The notes under the pieces are model-generated. The model was not told the DNA's origin. It was given only the letters and a program-made list of their open reading frames with translations, and did no database searches. Source: Candidatus Bathyarchaeota archaeon (GTDB lineage Archaea > Thermoproteota > Bathyarchaeia > Bathyarchaeales > Bathycorpusculaceae). From it: DNA of 64,000 bases. The position numbers and the translations under genes are program-made. Positions within the stretch are counted from its first letter, which is position 1; every line of letters begins with the position of its first letter. Positions 1 through 9,103 of the stretch are shown one piece after another. The stretch is taken from NCBI GenBank assembly GCA_013388895.1, contig JACAEK010000013.1, positions 1 to 64,000 of the forward strand, written 5' to 3'.

Positions 1-534
1 ATAGCCTGCATAATAATGAAAACCAACATCACCCGTAAGAACACGCACATCAGCCTCAGCGAAAACACGATTCAAATAAACCTTCGTCCCATGCTTCGAA
101 GTAGTGCCCACATAAACTAAATCATCAGCCCTGCAATTGTGGCTTACGACTTTCACGCGGCTAAGGACCGCATCGCCCAAAAGCTGAACCGCTTCATCAC
201 GCGAAACCGCCTTGTGCGTGCCACAACCAAAAATAACCGTTACATTCTCATCTTTAACACCCGCAGAGTTAAGCTCGTCAAGAACTGGAGGCACCATCAG
301 ACTACTAGGCGCCGACCGCGTGGCATCATCAACAACAACCGCCACTTTATGTCCAGGCTTAACAATTTCACCCAGTCGTTTAGAACCAACTGGCTCCTTC
401 AAAGCCCGTTTAACCTCAGCCTCTGCATCTGCTACGCCAGGTTTTTCTTTAGGCTCTAGTGAACCCAAAAAATTCTGCGTCGGAATTCTCACGCAGACTT
501 CTGTTCTGCCATAGGGAAGCCAAACGTCAACCAT
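1..534 (-). CDS. LarA-like nickel-dependent lactate racemase family protein (partial, N-terminal 178 residues)
   Basis: Only the N-terminal part is in the window; the gene runs off the left edge. Translating the minus strand from the ATG at 534 gives an open frame to base 1. It begins MVDVWLPYGRTEVCVRIP and contains VVVDDATRSAP, FGCGTHKAVSRDE, VVSHNC and, at the edge, GDVGFHYYAGY. These are the order and spacing of the LarA N-terminal domain (DUF2088), whose histidines bind the pincer nickel cofactor. LarA relatives racemise or epimerise 2-hydroxy acids; the substrate here is unknown. A GTGA element lies about 10 bases before the ATG. No larB, larC or larE is visible. Confidence 0.85.
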   Translation of the reverse strand, partial: MVDVWLPYGRTEVCVRIPTQNFLGSLEPKEKPGVADAEAEVKRALKEPVGSKRLGEIVKPGHKVAVVVDDATRSAPSSLMVPPVLDELNSAGVKDENVTVIFGCGTHKAVSRDEAVQLLGDAVLSRVKVVSHNCRADDLVYVGTTSKHGTKVYLNRVFAEADVRVLTGDVGFHYYAGY

Positions 535-689
535 GCTCAATCACTTTGAATGGTTGAAACACGTAAACAGCCACTATTAAGTTTTATCAAAAGCATACAA
601 AAATATGCTAATGTTAATTTCTGTGCTGGCAGAAGCTAACCCTTAAATCTGAATGTCGAATGGTTTCGTAGAAAGAACAGTGAAGCTTA

Positions 690-1934
690 ATGGGGTTGCG
701 TGACTTTCTTAGAAATGAATTCGGTTTCATCAGCGGCAACTATCGCGTTCTCGTGACGAGTTGGATAATAATGGATCTAGCCATGGAAATGCCAGTTGTA
801 AACTTTCAGTATTACGTCCAAGACGTTTTAGGCGGAAGCCAGTTTCCCATGGCTTTAGGACTAATCGGCTTTGCTAGCTGGGTTGCAATGGCTGTAGTAG
901 CATTTCCAGGTGGCTACCTCGCAGACAAGTACGGCAGACGATGGCTAATCACAACCATGACTTTTGTAATGGCATTGTCAAACCTATTCTTCGCATTTGC
1001 CCTATCATGGCACTTCGTTCTATTTGGAACAATCGTGCATAGCCTCTGCCTAATCTATCAACCCGCATTATTCGCAATGGTTCAAGATTCGCTTCCTCCA
1101 GAACGAAGAGGAATGGGCTCCTCAATCATACAACTAATCCACGGAGCGTTCAACACGCCCGGTCCAATAATTGCAGGATTACTGCTGCTGGCGCTTGGGT
1201 TAGAATGGAGCATGAGAGTAATCTACATTATCGTAACAGTTCTCTACGTTATCGCAGAACTCTGGCGGCTGAGACTAAAGGAGACACTGACAAACGGAGA
1301 ACCTATCCGCTTCAGATACTTCATTTCTTCATACCCACAGGCAGTAAAGGAAAGCTTTCACGTGTGGAAAGTCGTCCCACGATCAGCACTGTGGCTCTTC
1401 GTAGTTCAAACACTCGTTATGTTCGGAATGTCGCTTACCAACGTAATGAACGCAATATACGCAAAAAATAACCTGGGAATACCTGAAGACCAATGGTGGC
1501 TCACCTTCATCCCACTACTCGTAACAATGATTATTGTTTCCATTCCAATTGGCAAAATGGTTGACAAAGTTGGAAGAAAAATTCCACTCACCCTCGGACT
1601 AATCGTCTTCGGCTCCGCAACGTTAATTTTTGTCATGGGCAACTTGGTAACTGTCATGATCGCCATGAGTCTATTCGCAATAGGCCAATTACTTGTAATG
1701 TCTGCAGCAATGGCGCTTTCAACAGACCTTATAGATCCAGAAAACCGGGGAAAAGCAGTTGGATTCAGAAACTTTGTGGGTTACATCTTCAACGGTTTAG
1801 GCATGTTATTGGGCAGCTTTCTCTATGTAAGTTTCTTTCCGCAATTGCCCTTCTACGTAACACTTGGATTAGTCGTTCCAGAACTCTTCATAGTCTTGTT
1901 TTTAATTCAAGAACAAAAAGTGAAAAAGGATTAG
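690..1934 (+). CDS. MFS transporter
   Basis: A 414-residue polytopic membrane protein with about twelve hydrophobic segments. The loop between TM2 and TM3 carries the major facilitator signature GGYLADKYGRR (about residues 73-83), and the second half repeats it as GKMVDKVGRK (about 289-298), so both six-helix halves are present. The substrate cannot be read from the sequence. It stands alone, transcribed towards the DUF885 gene, whose stop lies only 7 bases away on the other strand. MFS members of this size usually export drugs or carry sugars or organic acids by proton exchange. Confidence 0.85.
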   Translation: MGLRDFLRNEFGFISGNYRVLVTSWIIMDLAMEMPVVNFQYYVQDVLGGSQFPMALGLIGFASWVAMAVVAFPGGYLADKYGRRWLITTMTFVMALSNLFFAFALSWHFVLFGTIVHSLCLIYQPALFAMVQDSLPPERRGMGSSIIQLIHGAFNTPGPIIAGLLLLALGLEWSMRVIYIIVTVLYVIAELWRLRLKETLTNGEPIRFRYFISSYPQAVKESFHVWKVVPRSALWLFVVQTLVMFGMSLTNVMNAIYAKNNLGIPEDQWWLTFIPLLVTMIIVSIPIGKMVDKVGRKIPLTLGLIVFGSATLIFVMGNLVTVMIAMSLFAIGQLLVMSAAMALSTDLIDPENRGKAVGFRNFVGYIFNGLGMLLGSFLYVSFFPQLPFYVTLGLVVPELFIVLFLIQEQKVKKD

Positions 1935-1941
1935 GACTTGC

Positions 1942-3570
1942 CTATTTCTGGTTGAAGATTCTGCGCAGCATTGACATAGGCAAGTAGCCGTTTGCAGTTA
2001 TAGTGTCGTGGAAGAATTTTTCGTCAAATCTGCTGCCCATCTTCTGTTTCAGCTCTTCTTTAAGCCTCAGAATTAGATGCTTTCCAAGTAGGTAGGACAA
2101 TGGGTAGCCAGGCGTCTGCGTGTAACGTTTAACCTCGGCAGTAGCAGCTTCTTCTGACATTCCAGTTTCCTTCACAAGCATTTCAACAGCCTCATTAAAG
2201 CGCATTTCACCACATGAAAGCTTAACATCGACCATTATTCTGACAGCACGCCAAATCACATCATTGACCTGTATTAGGCGAGATTCCAAATCAGTTACAA
2301 AGCCTTTTTCCGCCATCATCTCTTCGCAGTAATGCGCCCAACCTTCCGTCGTTTCTGTTCCGTCTGCTAATAGGCGAACGAAGCTTCCACGATTTGAAAC
2401 CGTACCCTGCAGGAAGTGCCCAGGAAACGCTTCATGAACCGCAGTGTTCCGTATAGCTGCATAATTCAAATGCTTGCCCAAGTTTTTCGGGTCTTTTGGT
2501 CGTGTTACAATGTAGATGCCTATTTGTGGCTTGTCAAATTTGGCTGGCATCATCAAAGCTGCAAATGGAATAATAGGCACCAGAAAAGCTGGAGTCTCTT
2601 CTACTAGTAATATATCATCGGGTTGGACAGTTGCAATGTTTTTTTCTTGAATGAAATTTCTAGCCTCTTCCATCGCCTTCTTTGTATATTCAAGTGCTTC
2701 TTCAAAGGTCTTAGGGGATTTGCTTTCTATAACTTTAAGCACTTCTTCTGCGGATTTTCCAGGCGCTATCTGTTGTGCTAGTTGCTCTCTTTGGGATTTC
2801 AGTTCTTCTAGGTACTTGGCGCCTAGCTGATAGATTTCGTCTGAGTTCATGCCCAAATCTCGTAGCTGAATAAGCTTCTCGAATTTCGCTTTACCCAGCG
2901 CCCAGTCTTCCGTTGTTTTTGAGCTCAATTTCAGAAGCCAGTCCATATGCTCTTTCAAGGAAGGTTCAAGATTTCCAACGCTTCTGCCTAGTCGTTCGTA
3001 GACTTTGTCTGATACTTTTCCCTTCGCTACGAACAGAATGAACTGGAAAAGACCGCCTATCTGCTGAGCTTTTTCGATGGCTATTTCAGTCCAAAGTTTT
3101 ATGGGCTGCGAGTTTGCGAATCTGGAGCGAAATTCCTCTAGGTATTTGGGGATTTTCTCGACACGTGCCGCAATAGCGTCCAGTCTCTTTTCCAATGGTG
3201 CATAGTTTCTGGTAAACATGATAAAGATTAAGCCGCCTAGCTCTTCGAAGACATCTGGATTCAGTTCATGTGTGCGTCGCTCATAAAAGTCGAATTTTCC
3301 GCGTTCAAGGGTTTTTTCGATTACTTCCCAGTCTATTTTGTGTCCGGCGTTCAATTCGTTACGGTTCACAGTTTCGTTTAGGGTTTTAAGCCATTCTTCT
3401 GACAGGCGAAGGTTTTCAAGAAGTCTTGTTGATGACCCATTTGGCAACAAGTAATCGTAGGGTTCGTGCAATCCGAAAAAAGTGGCATAATCAGGATTTT
3501 TTTCCAGAAACTTGTTCAGCATTTGCTGGCTTAAATTTTCAAACATTTCGTCTGCATTCAACTTTTTCAC
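1942..3570 (-). CDS. DUF885 family zinc metallopeptidase-like protein
   Basis: A 542-residue soluble protein. The key motif AVHEAFPGHFLQG lies near residues 376-388, and HExxPGH is the hallmark of the DUF885 family, which resembles gluzincin metallopeptidases. EGWAHYCEEMM follows about 35 residues later and supplies the likely third zinc ligand. The N-terminal half is helical, as in family members. There is no signal peptide, so it probably acts in the cytoplasm on peptides. It is divergently transcribed from the MBL-fold gene across about 140 bases. The family assignment is firm; the peptidase activity is inferred. Confidence 0.85.
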   Translation of the reverse strand: MKKLNADEMFENLSQQMLNKFLEKNPDYATFFGLHEPYDYLLPNGSSTRLLENLRLSEEWLKTLNETVNRNELNAGHKIDWEVIEKTLERGKFDFYERRTHELNPDVFEELGGLIFIMFTRNYAPLEKRLDAIAARVEKIPKYLEEFRSRFANSQPIKLWTEIAIEKAQQIGGLFQFILFVAKGKVSDKVYERLGRSVGNLEPSLKEHMDWLLKLSSKTTEDWALGKAKFEKLIQLRDLGMNSDEIYQLGAKYLEELKSQREQLAQQIAPGKSAEEVLKVIESKSPKTFEEALEYTKKAMEEARNFIQEKNIATVQPDDILLVEETPAFLVPIIPFAALMMPAKFDKPQIGIYIVTRPKDPKNLGKHLNYAAIRNTAVHEAFPGHFLQGTVSNRGSFVRLLADGTETTEGWAHYCEEMMAEKGFVTDLESRLIQVNDVIWRAVRIMVDVKLSCGEMRFNEAVEMLVKETGMSEEAATAEVKRYTQTPGYPLSYLLGKHLILRLKEELKQKMGSRFDEKFFHDTITANGYLPMSMLRRIFNQK

Positions 3571-3710
3571 CTATTGTATGTGACGTTTTAATTGACTTGT
3601 TAAATAATTAAGTCTTAACTAAAACCGGGTCAAACTAGCTTGTTCAGCTTAAGTCAGCATAAGCTCTTTAAAACACAAAAGCAATAATATTCAAGCGCGA
3701 GGAAACAAGC

Positions 3711-4400
3711 ATGTCTATCGGAAAAAATCCTTCAAAAAACGAAGTCTTTTTCGTTTGGTTTAACCGTTACGCCGGAATAACCATTAAAACTCCCTCAAAA
3801 ACACTCATAATAGACCCAGTAGATGTTAAACCACGAGACTTTAAGAACGTGGACGCGATACTAATCAGCCACGAGCACTACGACCACTTGGATCAAGCTC
3901 TTGTTTCAGAAATCCATAAAAACACATTATGCGTGGTTGTGGCTGATCCAACGTCCACAAGACGACTGCAAAATGTAATCGCTCCAGAAAAATTACGCGA
4001 AATCCAAATAGGTTCAGAGGTGAAAGTTGGAGAAGTTTCTATTAGGGCAGAAAGAAGTAATCATCCAGCAGCTGCGCCCGTAACCTTCCTAATAACGAGC
4101 GAAGACGGAGTTAAAATCTTTCACACGTCAGACAGCCTGCCGTTCCCGGAAATGGCAACAATTGGCGAAAAAGAAAAACTTGATGTTGTTTTCTGCACTG
4201 TTGGAATTGCACCTGGCACGTCTCCAGAAACAGGTTTCGAAATTGCAAGATTAACAAAGTCCAAGGTGGCAGTTCCATACCACACAGGCTCACCATCAGA
4301 TCTGAAGAAGTTTGCGGAAATCTTGAAAAAAGAAATGCCGAAAGTTACGTGTCTAATACCTGAAGTGGGAAAGATTTACCAAGTTTCTAAAAGGGCGTGA
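3711..4400 (+). CDS. MBL-fold metal-dependent hydrolase (UlaG/YtkL-like)
   Basis: A 229-residue single-domain metallo-beta-lactamase fold protein. It has an early beta-strand region (VWFNRYAGITIKT), the metal motif ISHEHYDHLD (about residues 50-59), a later SNHPAAAPVTF and HTSDSLPFPE segment, and a C-terminal PYHTGSPSDL. This arrangement matches the L-ascorbate-6-phosphate lactonase-like branch, which is poorly characterised in archaea. A GAGG ribosome-binding site precedes the ATG and a TTTAAAA element lies about 40 bases upstream. pyrE begins 4 bases after its stop, so the two are probably cotranscribed. Confidence 0.85.
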   Translation: MSIGKNPSKNEVFFVWFNRYAGITIKTPSKTLIIDPVDVKPRDFKNVDAILISHEHYDHLDQALVSEIHKNTLCVVVADPTSTRRLQNVIAPEKLREIQIGSEVKVGEVSIRAERSNHPAAAPVTFLITSEDGVKIFHTSDSLPFPEMATIGEKEKLDVVFCTVGIAPGTSPETGFEIARLTKSKVAVPYHTGSPSDLKKFAEILKKEMPKVTCLIPEVGKIYQVSKRA

Positions 4401-4404
4401 AGTA

Positions 4405-5034
4405 TTGCCAACCGAAGAAAGCAGCGAAATTGTTAAAACAGAAATTTGCAAAGTTCTAAATAAGATCGGTTCGTTACAGTTTGGAGCTTTCAAACTCACA
4501 AGTGGAAAGATAAGCCCCTACTATATTGATTTGCGCATAGTGCCTAGCTTCCCAGATGCTTTTCAGAAAATCTGCAATTTCTGTATAGCCTTCATAAAAG
4601 ATGAAGTTGACGACAAAAGCTTTGAGAGAATAGCAGGCATACCGGTTGCGGGCATACCGTTTGCTTCATTGATCGCCTACAATTTACAAAAACCATTTCT
4701 ATACGTTCGTAAAGGCGTCCGCTTTCATGGAAGACAGAGAAGAATCGAAGGAGTCTTATCCCCAGGAGACCGTGTTCTGCTGATTGACGACTTAATCACC
4801 ACTGGTTTATCTCTCAAAAAGGCGGCAAAAGCCATTACTGCAGAAGGCGGAGTCGTCAATGACGCGGTTGTGCTTCTTGACAGAGAAGAAGGCGGAAAAG
4901 AAAAACTTGAAAAAAACGGAATAAAGGTTCACGCACTGCTGAGTGTTAGAGAAGTAGCCAACAGACTCTACGAACTAGACGTGATAGACGAGGAACAGTT
5001 GAAAACTATTTTGAAGCAGATAAAAAGGAAATAA
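4405..5034 (+). CDS. pyrE: Orotate phosphoribosyltransferase
   Basis: A 209-residue protein that makes orotidine 5'-phosphate from orotate and PRPP in pyrimidine synthesis. The PRPP-binding loop VLLIDDLITTG is at about residues 125-135. The N-terminal FGAFKLTSGKISPYYIDLR segment and GIPVAGIPFASLIAY are typical of OPRTases. Translation starts at TTG 4405, just after the MBL gene stop, which suggests translational coupling. No pyrF partner is nearby. The symbol rests on motif content and length, both usual for the family. Confidence 0.93.
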   Translation: MPTEESSEIVKTEICKVLNKIGSLQFGAFKLTSGKISPYYIDLRIVPSFPDAFQKICNFCIAFIKDEVDDKSFERIAGIPVAGIPFASLIAYNLQKPFLYVRKGVRFHGRQRRIEGVLSPGDRVLLIDDLITTGLSLKKAAKAITAEGGVVNDAVVLLDREEGGKEKLEKNGIKVHALLSVREVANRLYELDVIDEEQLKTILKQIKRK

Positions 5035-5042
5035 AGGCAGAG

Positions 5043-5603
5043 CTACTCGTAAAATATTAGCTCTTGCTCCTCCAATATCTTATGAAGCTTATGCACCGCA
5101 TCATACACATCTTGTTCCTTCTTTGCACCAGTGCAAACAAGTTTCCCGCTTGCAAACAATAGTATAACTACTTTGGGCTCGTCCATTCTGTAGATCAATC
5201 CTGGAAACTGTTCTGGTTCGTACATGGTTTTTCCAAGCGTATAAGCTGCCTTTTCCAAATCTATCATGCCGCCTAGGCTTGCAGAGGCAACAATGTTCTG
5301 GATTTTCAGCTCTGGCTTGCTGATAATGATTATTCCACCCTTTTTCAGTTCTTTTATGACTTTTATCACTGCTCTGCGAGCTTCTTTCTCCGATTTTGCT
5401 CCAGTGCAAACCATTTTTCCAGAGTTGAAAATTAACGTGGCAGTTTTCGGTCTCTTAAGTCTAAACACCAAACCAGGGAATTGTTCTGGACGATATTCTA
5501 CGCCTGGATAACCTTTCACGACAGCGTTTAAATCAACTTTCTGATTCAGAGTAGCGGAAGCAACAACATTTTCAATGTTTATTTGAGCTTTAACTTTTGG
5601 CAT
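5043..5603 (-). CDS. tbp: TATA-box-binding protein
   Basis: A 186-residue archaeal TBP made of two imperfect direct repeats of about 90 residues. Each repeat has IENVVASATL / IQNIVASASL, then EQFPGLVFRL / EQFPGLIYRM, then FNSGKMVCTGAK / FASGKLVCTGAK. It forms the saddle that bends TATA DNA and recruits TFB and RNA polymerase. The second repeat ends with a short acidic tail (EEQELIFYE). It is convergent with pyrE, separated by 8 bases. Its own promoter holds two adjacent TATA-like elements, described separately. Confidence 0.97.
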   Translation of the reverse strand: MPKVKAQINIENVVASATLNQKVDLNAVVKGYPGVEYRPEQFPGLVFRLKRPKTATLIFNSGKMVCTGAKSEKEARRAVIKVIKELKKGGIIIISKPELKIQNIVASASLGGMIDLEKAAYTLGKTMYEPEQFPGLIYRMDEPKVVILLFASGKLVCTGAKKEQDVYDAVHKLHKILEEQELIFYE

Positions 5604-5637
5604 GAGACATCACTCTCATAGTGAATGCTTAACAACC

Positions 5638-5657
5638 CTTTATAAGGCTTTATAAAG
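5638..5657 (-). promoter_or_regulatory. Tandem TATA-like elements upstream of tbp
   Basis: Two TATA-type boxes lie back to back upstream of tbp: CTTTATAA at 5638-5645 and CTTTATAAAG at 5648-5657 on the plus strand. Read on the minus strand they are TTATAAAG and CTTTATAAAG. Their centres are about one helical turn apart, 35-55 bases before the ATG. A normal archaeal start site would lie about 25 bases downstream of either. The second box is a perfect palindrome. Confidence 0.5.
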
Positions 5658-5669
5658 CATTTGTTTCCT

Positions 5670-7157
5670 TCAGGATAGTAAGATTCGCCTGCGGATTTTT
5701 ATCCTTGATTTTCTTTTATATAGGGAGAAAAGGAGAGCGAGAGAGACGGAGAGAAAGGCAAGAGGTAGACAGAGAAGAGAAAAAATAGAAACCAGAATCG
5801 TTGTCCATTTCCATGCTGAGCTTGTGGCAAATGTAAAATAAATCTGATGATGGTCATTGTCGCCAGAGGGCGCGTCTGAATATACTATGAAAAGATTGTC
5901 TTGGGAGTCAATAGCCATGTTAGGATCTGCATTGTTGACACTGTCAGCGGCAGAGTGAACGTCGTTGACTTTGATGTTCATTGAGAATTGTGTACCATCT
6001 TCTGAAGATGCGTAGTAAGTATCTCTACAGTAGGCAGTATCATCGACAAAGTTTCTAAAATCCTCCCAAACAACATGAACCCTAGACTCACTGTCAGCTA
6101 CAATTGATGGAGTTCCTTGTGCACCACGCGTGAAATGTGGATGTACATCTGGCGGAACTACAGCGAGATCATCGTTGACACGAGTGTTAGGACCAAAGGA
6201 TAAGCCGCCATCAGAAGATGTTGCAAAATATATGTCCAAATATTGGGTTCCATCTCCGGCTCTACCGTCAGTCCACACAACGTGGATCTTTCCATCAGGC
6301 GACACGACAACTTGTGCTCCTCCACGATATCTCGTTGTCGAATCGTCATTAACTTTCACAGCTGCCTCAAATGATTCCCCTCCATTCAAAGACTTTGCCA
6401 GAAAGACGCCGAAAAAAGTGGAATTCCTCTTTAGGTAGGCAACATAAAGAACATTTCCCACATCAACTGCGATCCATGGATGTGTGAAGCGCGCTCCTCC
6501 CTCTGCAGAATTGACGGTGGCTGGGCTGTTGAAAGTCTGACCGCCATCGTTGGAGCTTGCAAAGAAAATGTTGCAGTCCGTGTAACTGTCGCTGTAGTAA
6601 GCGATCCATGCAACGTAGATTTTCCCATCATCGCCGATCTCAATGTTAACTGTCTGCGGCAACCAGGTAGCCACATAATCGTAGGGCCAGTCATAGACCA
6701 TTACGTCAGAGCCAAAGGAAACTCCGCGGTCTATGGATTTGTCGATGTATGCTTTCGCAACTCCGGTTCTGTTGTCTTTCCAAGCAACGAACAAGTGTCC
6801 AGTATGCTTGTCAATTGATATGGTTGGGCTGTCACACTGAACCGAAGCCTTTCCATCATCATCAACTCTATAGCTCTCACTCCAGCTTTTTCCGTTATCA
6901 TGAGAATAAGCGAAATAAACATGCATATAGCTGCTGTTGCTTTCAGTCCAATGACTCTGATAAGCCACATAAACCCCGCCGACATCGTCAACAGCAACAA
7001 CAGCGAAGGCGCCTTCAACTCCAGGTATTCTGGTGCTGAATCCAAAACAGCTAGCATTCGGAGTTGCTACAATTTCAGAGCGGACAAGTTGAACGCCAAA
7101 AGACAGAATCAAAATGCCAATCCAAAACATTGCAGGCTTCAGTCGAGAAACCGCCAT
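5670..7157 (-). CDS. Exported, membrane-anchored BNR/Asp-box repeat (sialidase-fold) protein
   Basis: A 495-residue protein with an N-terminal signal segment (about residues 10-27) and a hydrophobic helix near the C-terminus followed by a basic tail (KRKSRIKIRRR). It is therefore probably anchored outside the cell. Between them are six or seven Asp-box-like repeats, such as SHDNGKSWSES, SSNDGGQTFNSP, SLNGGESFEAA and SSDGGLSFGPN, each followed by a strand like IHVVWTDGRAG. This predicts a six-bladed propeller. Asp boxes occur in sialidases but also in non-enzymatic propellers, and I see no sialidase arginine triad. Its start lies 6 bases after the CPBP-type gene stop. Confidence 0.75.
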   Translation of the reverse strand: MAVSRLKPAMFWIGILILSFGVQLVRSEIVATPNASCFGFSTRIPGVEGAFAVVAVDDVGGVYVAYQSHWTESNSSYMHVYFAYSHDNGKSWSESYRVDDDGKASVQCDSPTISIDKHTGHLFVAWKDNRTGVAKAYIDKSIDRGVSFGSDVMVYDWPYDYVATWLPQTVNIEIGDDGKIYVAWIAYYSDSYTDCNIFFASSNDGGQTFNSPATVNSAEGGARFTHPWIAVDVGNVLYVAYLKRNSTFFGVFLAKSLNGGESFEAAVKVNDDSTTRYRGGAQVVVSPDGKIHVVWTDGRAGDGTQYLDIYFATSSDGGLSFGPNTRVNDDLAVVPPDVHPHFTRGAQGTPSIVADSESRVHVVWEDFRNFVDDTAYCRDTYYASSEDGTQFSMNIKVNDVHSAADSVNNADPNMAIDSQDNLFIVYSDAPSGDNDHHQIYFTFATSSAWKWTTILVSIFSLLCLPLAFLSVSLALLFSLYKRKSRIKIRRRILLS

Positions 7158-7163
7158 CGGCGT

Positions 7164-8951
7164 CTATATCCCTCCTTGGTTGTTCGTTCCAGTTTCTACA
7201 CAGGCCTTTTTGGCCAAATATTTCGTGAAGATAGCTTGAATGATTAATCCTATTGAAACCGAAACTCCTAGGATGGTACTGAAAAAGGGTTCAGTTTCAT
7301 AAATTTCAAATCGATTTGTTACAAACAGAATAGTAGTATTCATGAACCCATTTGCAAGTATAAGAGGAATCAGGTTTCCTGACTTTTTATAGAATAACCC
7401 CGAAATCAAACCAAAAGCAAAAGTCTGCGAAATAGACACGATCATTCCAATAACGCTCAGGGGCAGGATAAAAATCGGTAGTTGCCAAGCTGCAAAAAGC
7501 ATGGCTTGAACCAGCAATCCTGTGTTTTTGCTGTAAGCTTTCGCTAATCTTGTCTGCATGAAACCTCGAAATAGCCCTTCCTCGCTTAAACCAACACATA
7601 ATATCATAAATGGAAGGTAGATTAAAGCTGAAGTGGCATTGTAGGCGCTGAAAACTATTTGCCCCGTAGATAAAAAGATAAGACTGGATAATGTTACAAA
7701 AAAGGGTAAACCATACGTGAGACAATAAGCTAGGCCGATTAGAAACGATTTTGCAAAACTTTTCATCTTGAAACCATAGGTGTCTAGTGTATTTCCTCTA
7801 ATCAAGACAATTGTTAGAATAACAAGATAAACAAGAGGTGTTTCCAAAGGTACTGAAATAGCAAAGGTAGCGACATAAAAGCGGATTGCTAGAGTAGATA
7901 AAAATAATACAAACACTTCAATCCAAACAAGTCTTTTCTGAACATTCAAAACGGATGAGAGCGAGGTAGAGACTCCTCGGTACCATAGGAAAAGCGGCAC
8001 TACTAAGGCTGTAGAAAGAAGAAAAGGCAGAAAGGATGACGTTCGAAAAGTGGTAGCATAGATTAAAATCGTGATTATGAAGTAGGCTAAAGCAACATTA
8101 AGGATTGCCCGTATTTTACTAGTAATACTGTAGATTGTGGCAAGTGAAAAGATTGACAGCAAGATAGTTGAGGCAAAATTTTCTGCAACCCAATCTTGAA
8201 TAGAAGAAATAAAGCCATAAGCTAAATCGATTATAGTTGGTGGAGGAGGAGGCGGAGGTGGTAAAGGTTCTTCCATTAGAAAACTTGCGTTTGGGTAAAG
8301 AAATCTTGTATCATTCACAATTCGAGCAAGATTTTCTATGTAGGCGGGATTAGTGAGTTCGTCAATCTCCCAAGAACAGTCTGGAACTGTGTCGCCTCCA
8401 ATCTTCAAAGTAGTTAGTTCTCTACCATAAATGTAGTAGCTGAGCATTTTGAGTCTTAACGCTCCTTTGATCGTCCCTCCCAAGTGGAAGGTCATCTGAC
8501 CTAAAGTTACATTCTCCTCTGTCTCTGCATCAAACAGACCTTTAGTAGTGGTCCAAGCACCATGATGGTAATACGACCGATTACTAGGCCGATAAAGATA
8601 ACAATATTCAAAAATGCTGCCTGTAATGGAGTTATATCCTTTACTATATTTTAAAATGACCTCTGTAATATTGTCAAAGTTTTCGTCGAAAAACAAAAGA
8701 AGATACCCCTCCCCTGAACGTATTATGCCGTTGCTCCTGATGGTTATCGCATCGTCTCCAATCAGTACCTCTCTTATTTCGCCCCACGGAAAATCCTCGG
8801 GTTTAGTCGAATCACCGATTGCATCTTTAAGGTACCGTATCTGTTCAGACGCAGCTGTTGTCTCCATTCCTATGGCAATAATCCAAAGCGCCAGCATTGA
8901 AATAACTATAAGCCAAACCAAAGAGGAATTAAGTTCTGTAGCAGACCTCAA
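7164..8951 (-). CDS. Membrane protein with CPBP (Abi/Rce1-like) domain lacking the metal-binding histidines
   Basis: A 595-residue protein. It has a signal-like N-terminal helix, an extracytoplasmic domain of about 210 residues, a linker of eight consecutive prolines, then about ten membrane helices. The C-terminal half has the CPBP motif EEGLFRG (about residues 457-463). The two motifs that normally supply His read FAAWQ (about 485-489) instead of FxxxH, and NGFMN (about 533-537) instead of HxxxN. Both histidines are therefore replaced, so proteolysis by the usual mechanism is doubtful. The BNR-repeat gene follows 6 bases downstream, suggesting a two-gene operon. Confidence 0.8.
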   Translation of the reverse strand: MRSATELNSSLVWLIVISMLALWIIAIGMETTAASEQIRYLKDAIGDSTKPEDFPWGEIREVLIGDDAITIRSNGIIRSGEGYLLLFFDENFDNITEVILKYSKGYNSITGSIFEYCYLYRPSNRSYYHHGAWTTTKGLFDAETEENVTLGQMTFHLGGTIKGALRLKMLSYYIYGRELTTLKIGGDTVPDCSWEIDELTNPAYIENLARIVNDTRFLYPNASFLMEEPLPPPPPPPPTIIDLAYGFISSIQDWVAENFASTILLSIFSLATIYSITSKIRAILNVALAYFIITILIYATTFRTSSFLPFLLSTALVVPLFLWYRGVSTSLSSVLNVQKRLVWIEVFVLFLSTLAIRFYVATFAISVPLETPLVYLVILTIVLIRGNTLDTYGFKMKSFAKSFLIGLAYCLTYGLPFFVTLSSLIFLSTGQIVFSAYNATSALIYLPFMILCVGLSEEGLFRGFMQTRLAKAYSKNTGLLVQAMLFAAWQLPIFILPLSVIGMIVSISQTFAFGLISGLFYKKSGNLIPLILANGFMNTTILFVTNRFEIYETEPFFSTILGVSVSIGLIIQAIFTKYLAKKACVETGTNNQGGI

Positions 8952-9103
8952 GGTCTCCGCCCTTCATAAGTGCTTGCGTAATAATGAGTCTTGTCGAAAA
9001 TTTAAGTGCTTGTATTACCATTCATGTCATATGATGAATACCAAGACAAGGACTTAAGTGTGACTATGAGAGTTAACCTTCATCAATTCTCGAGGCTCTG
9101 CAC

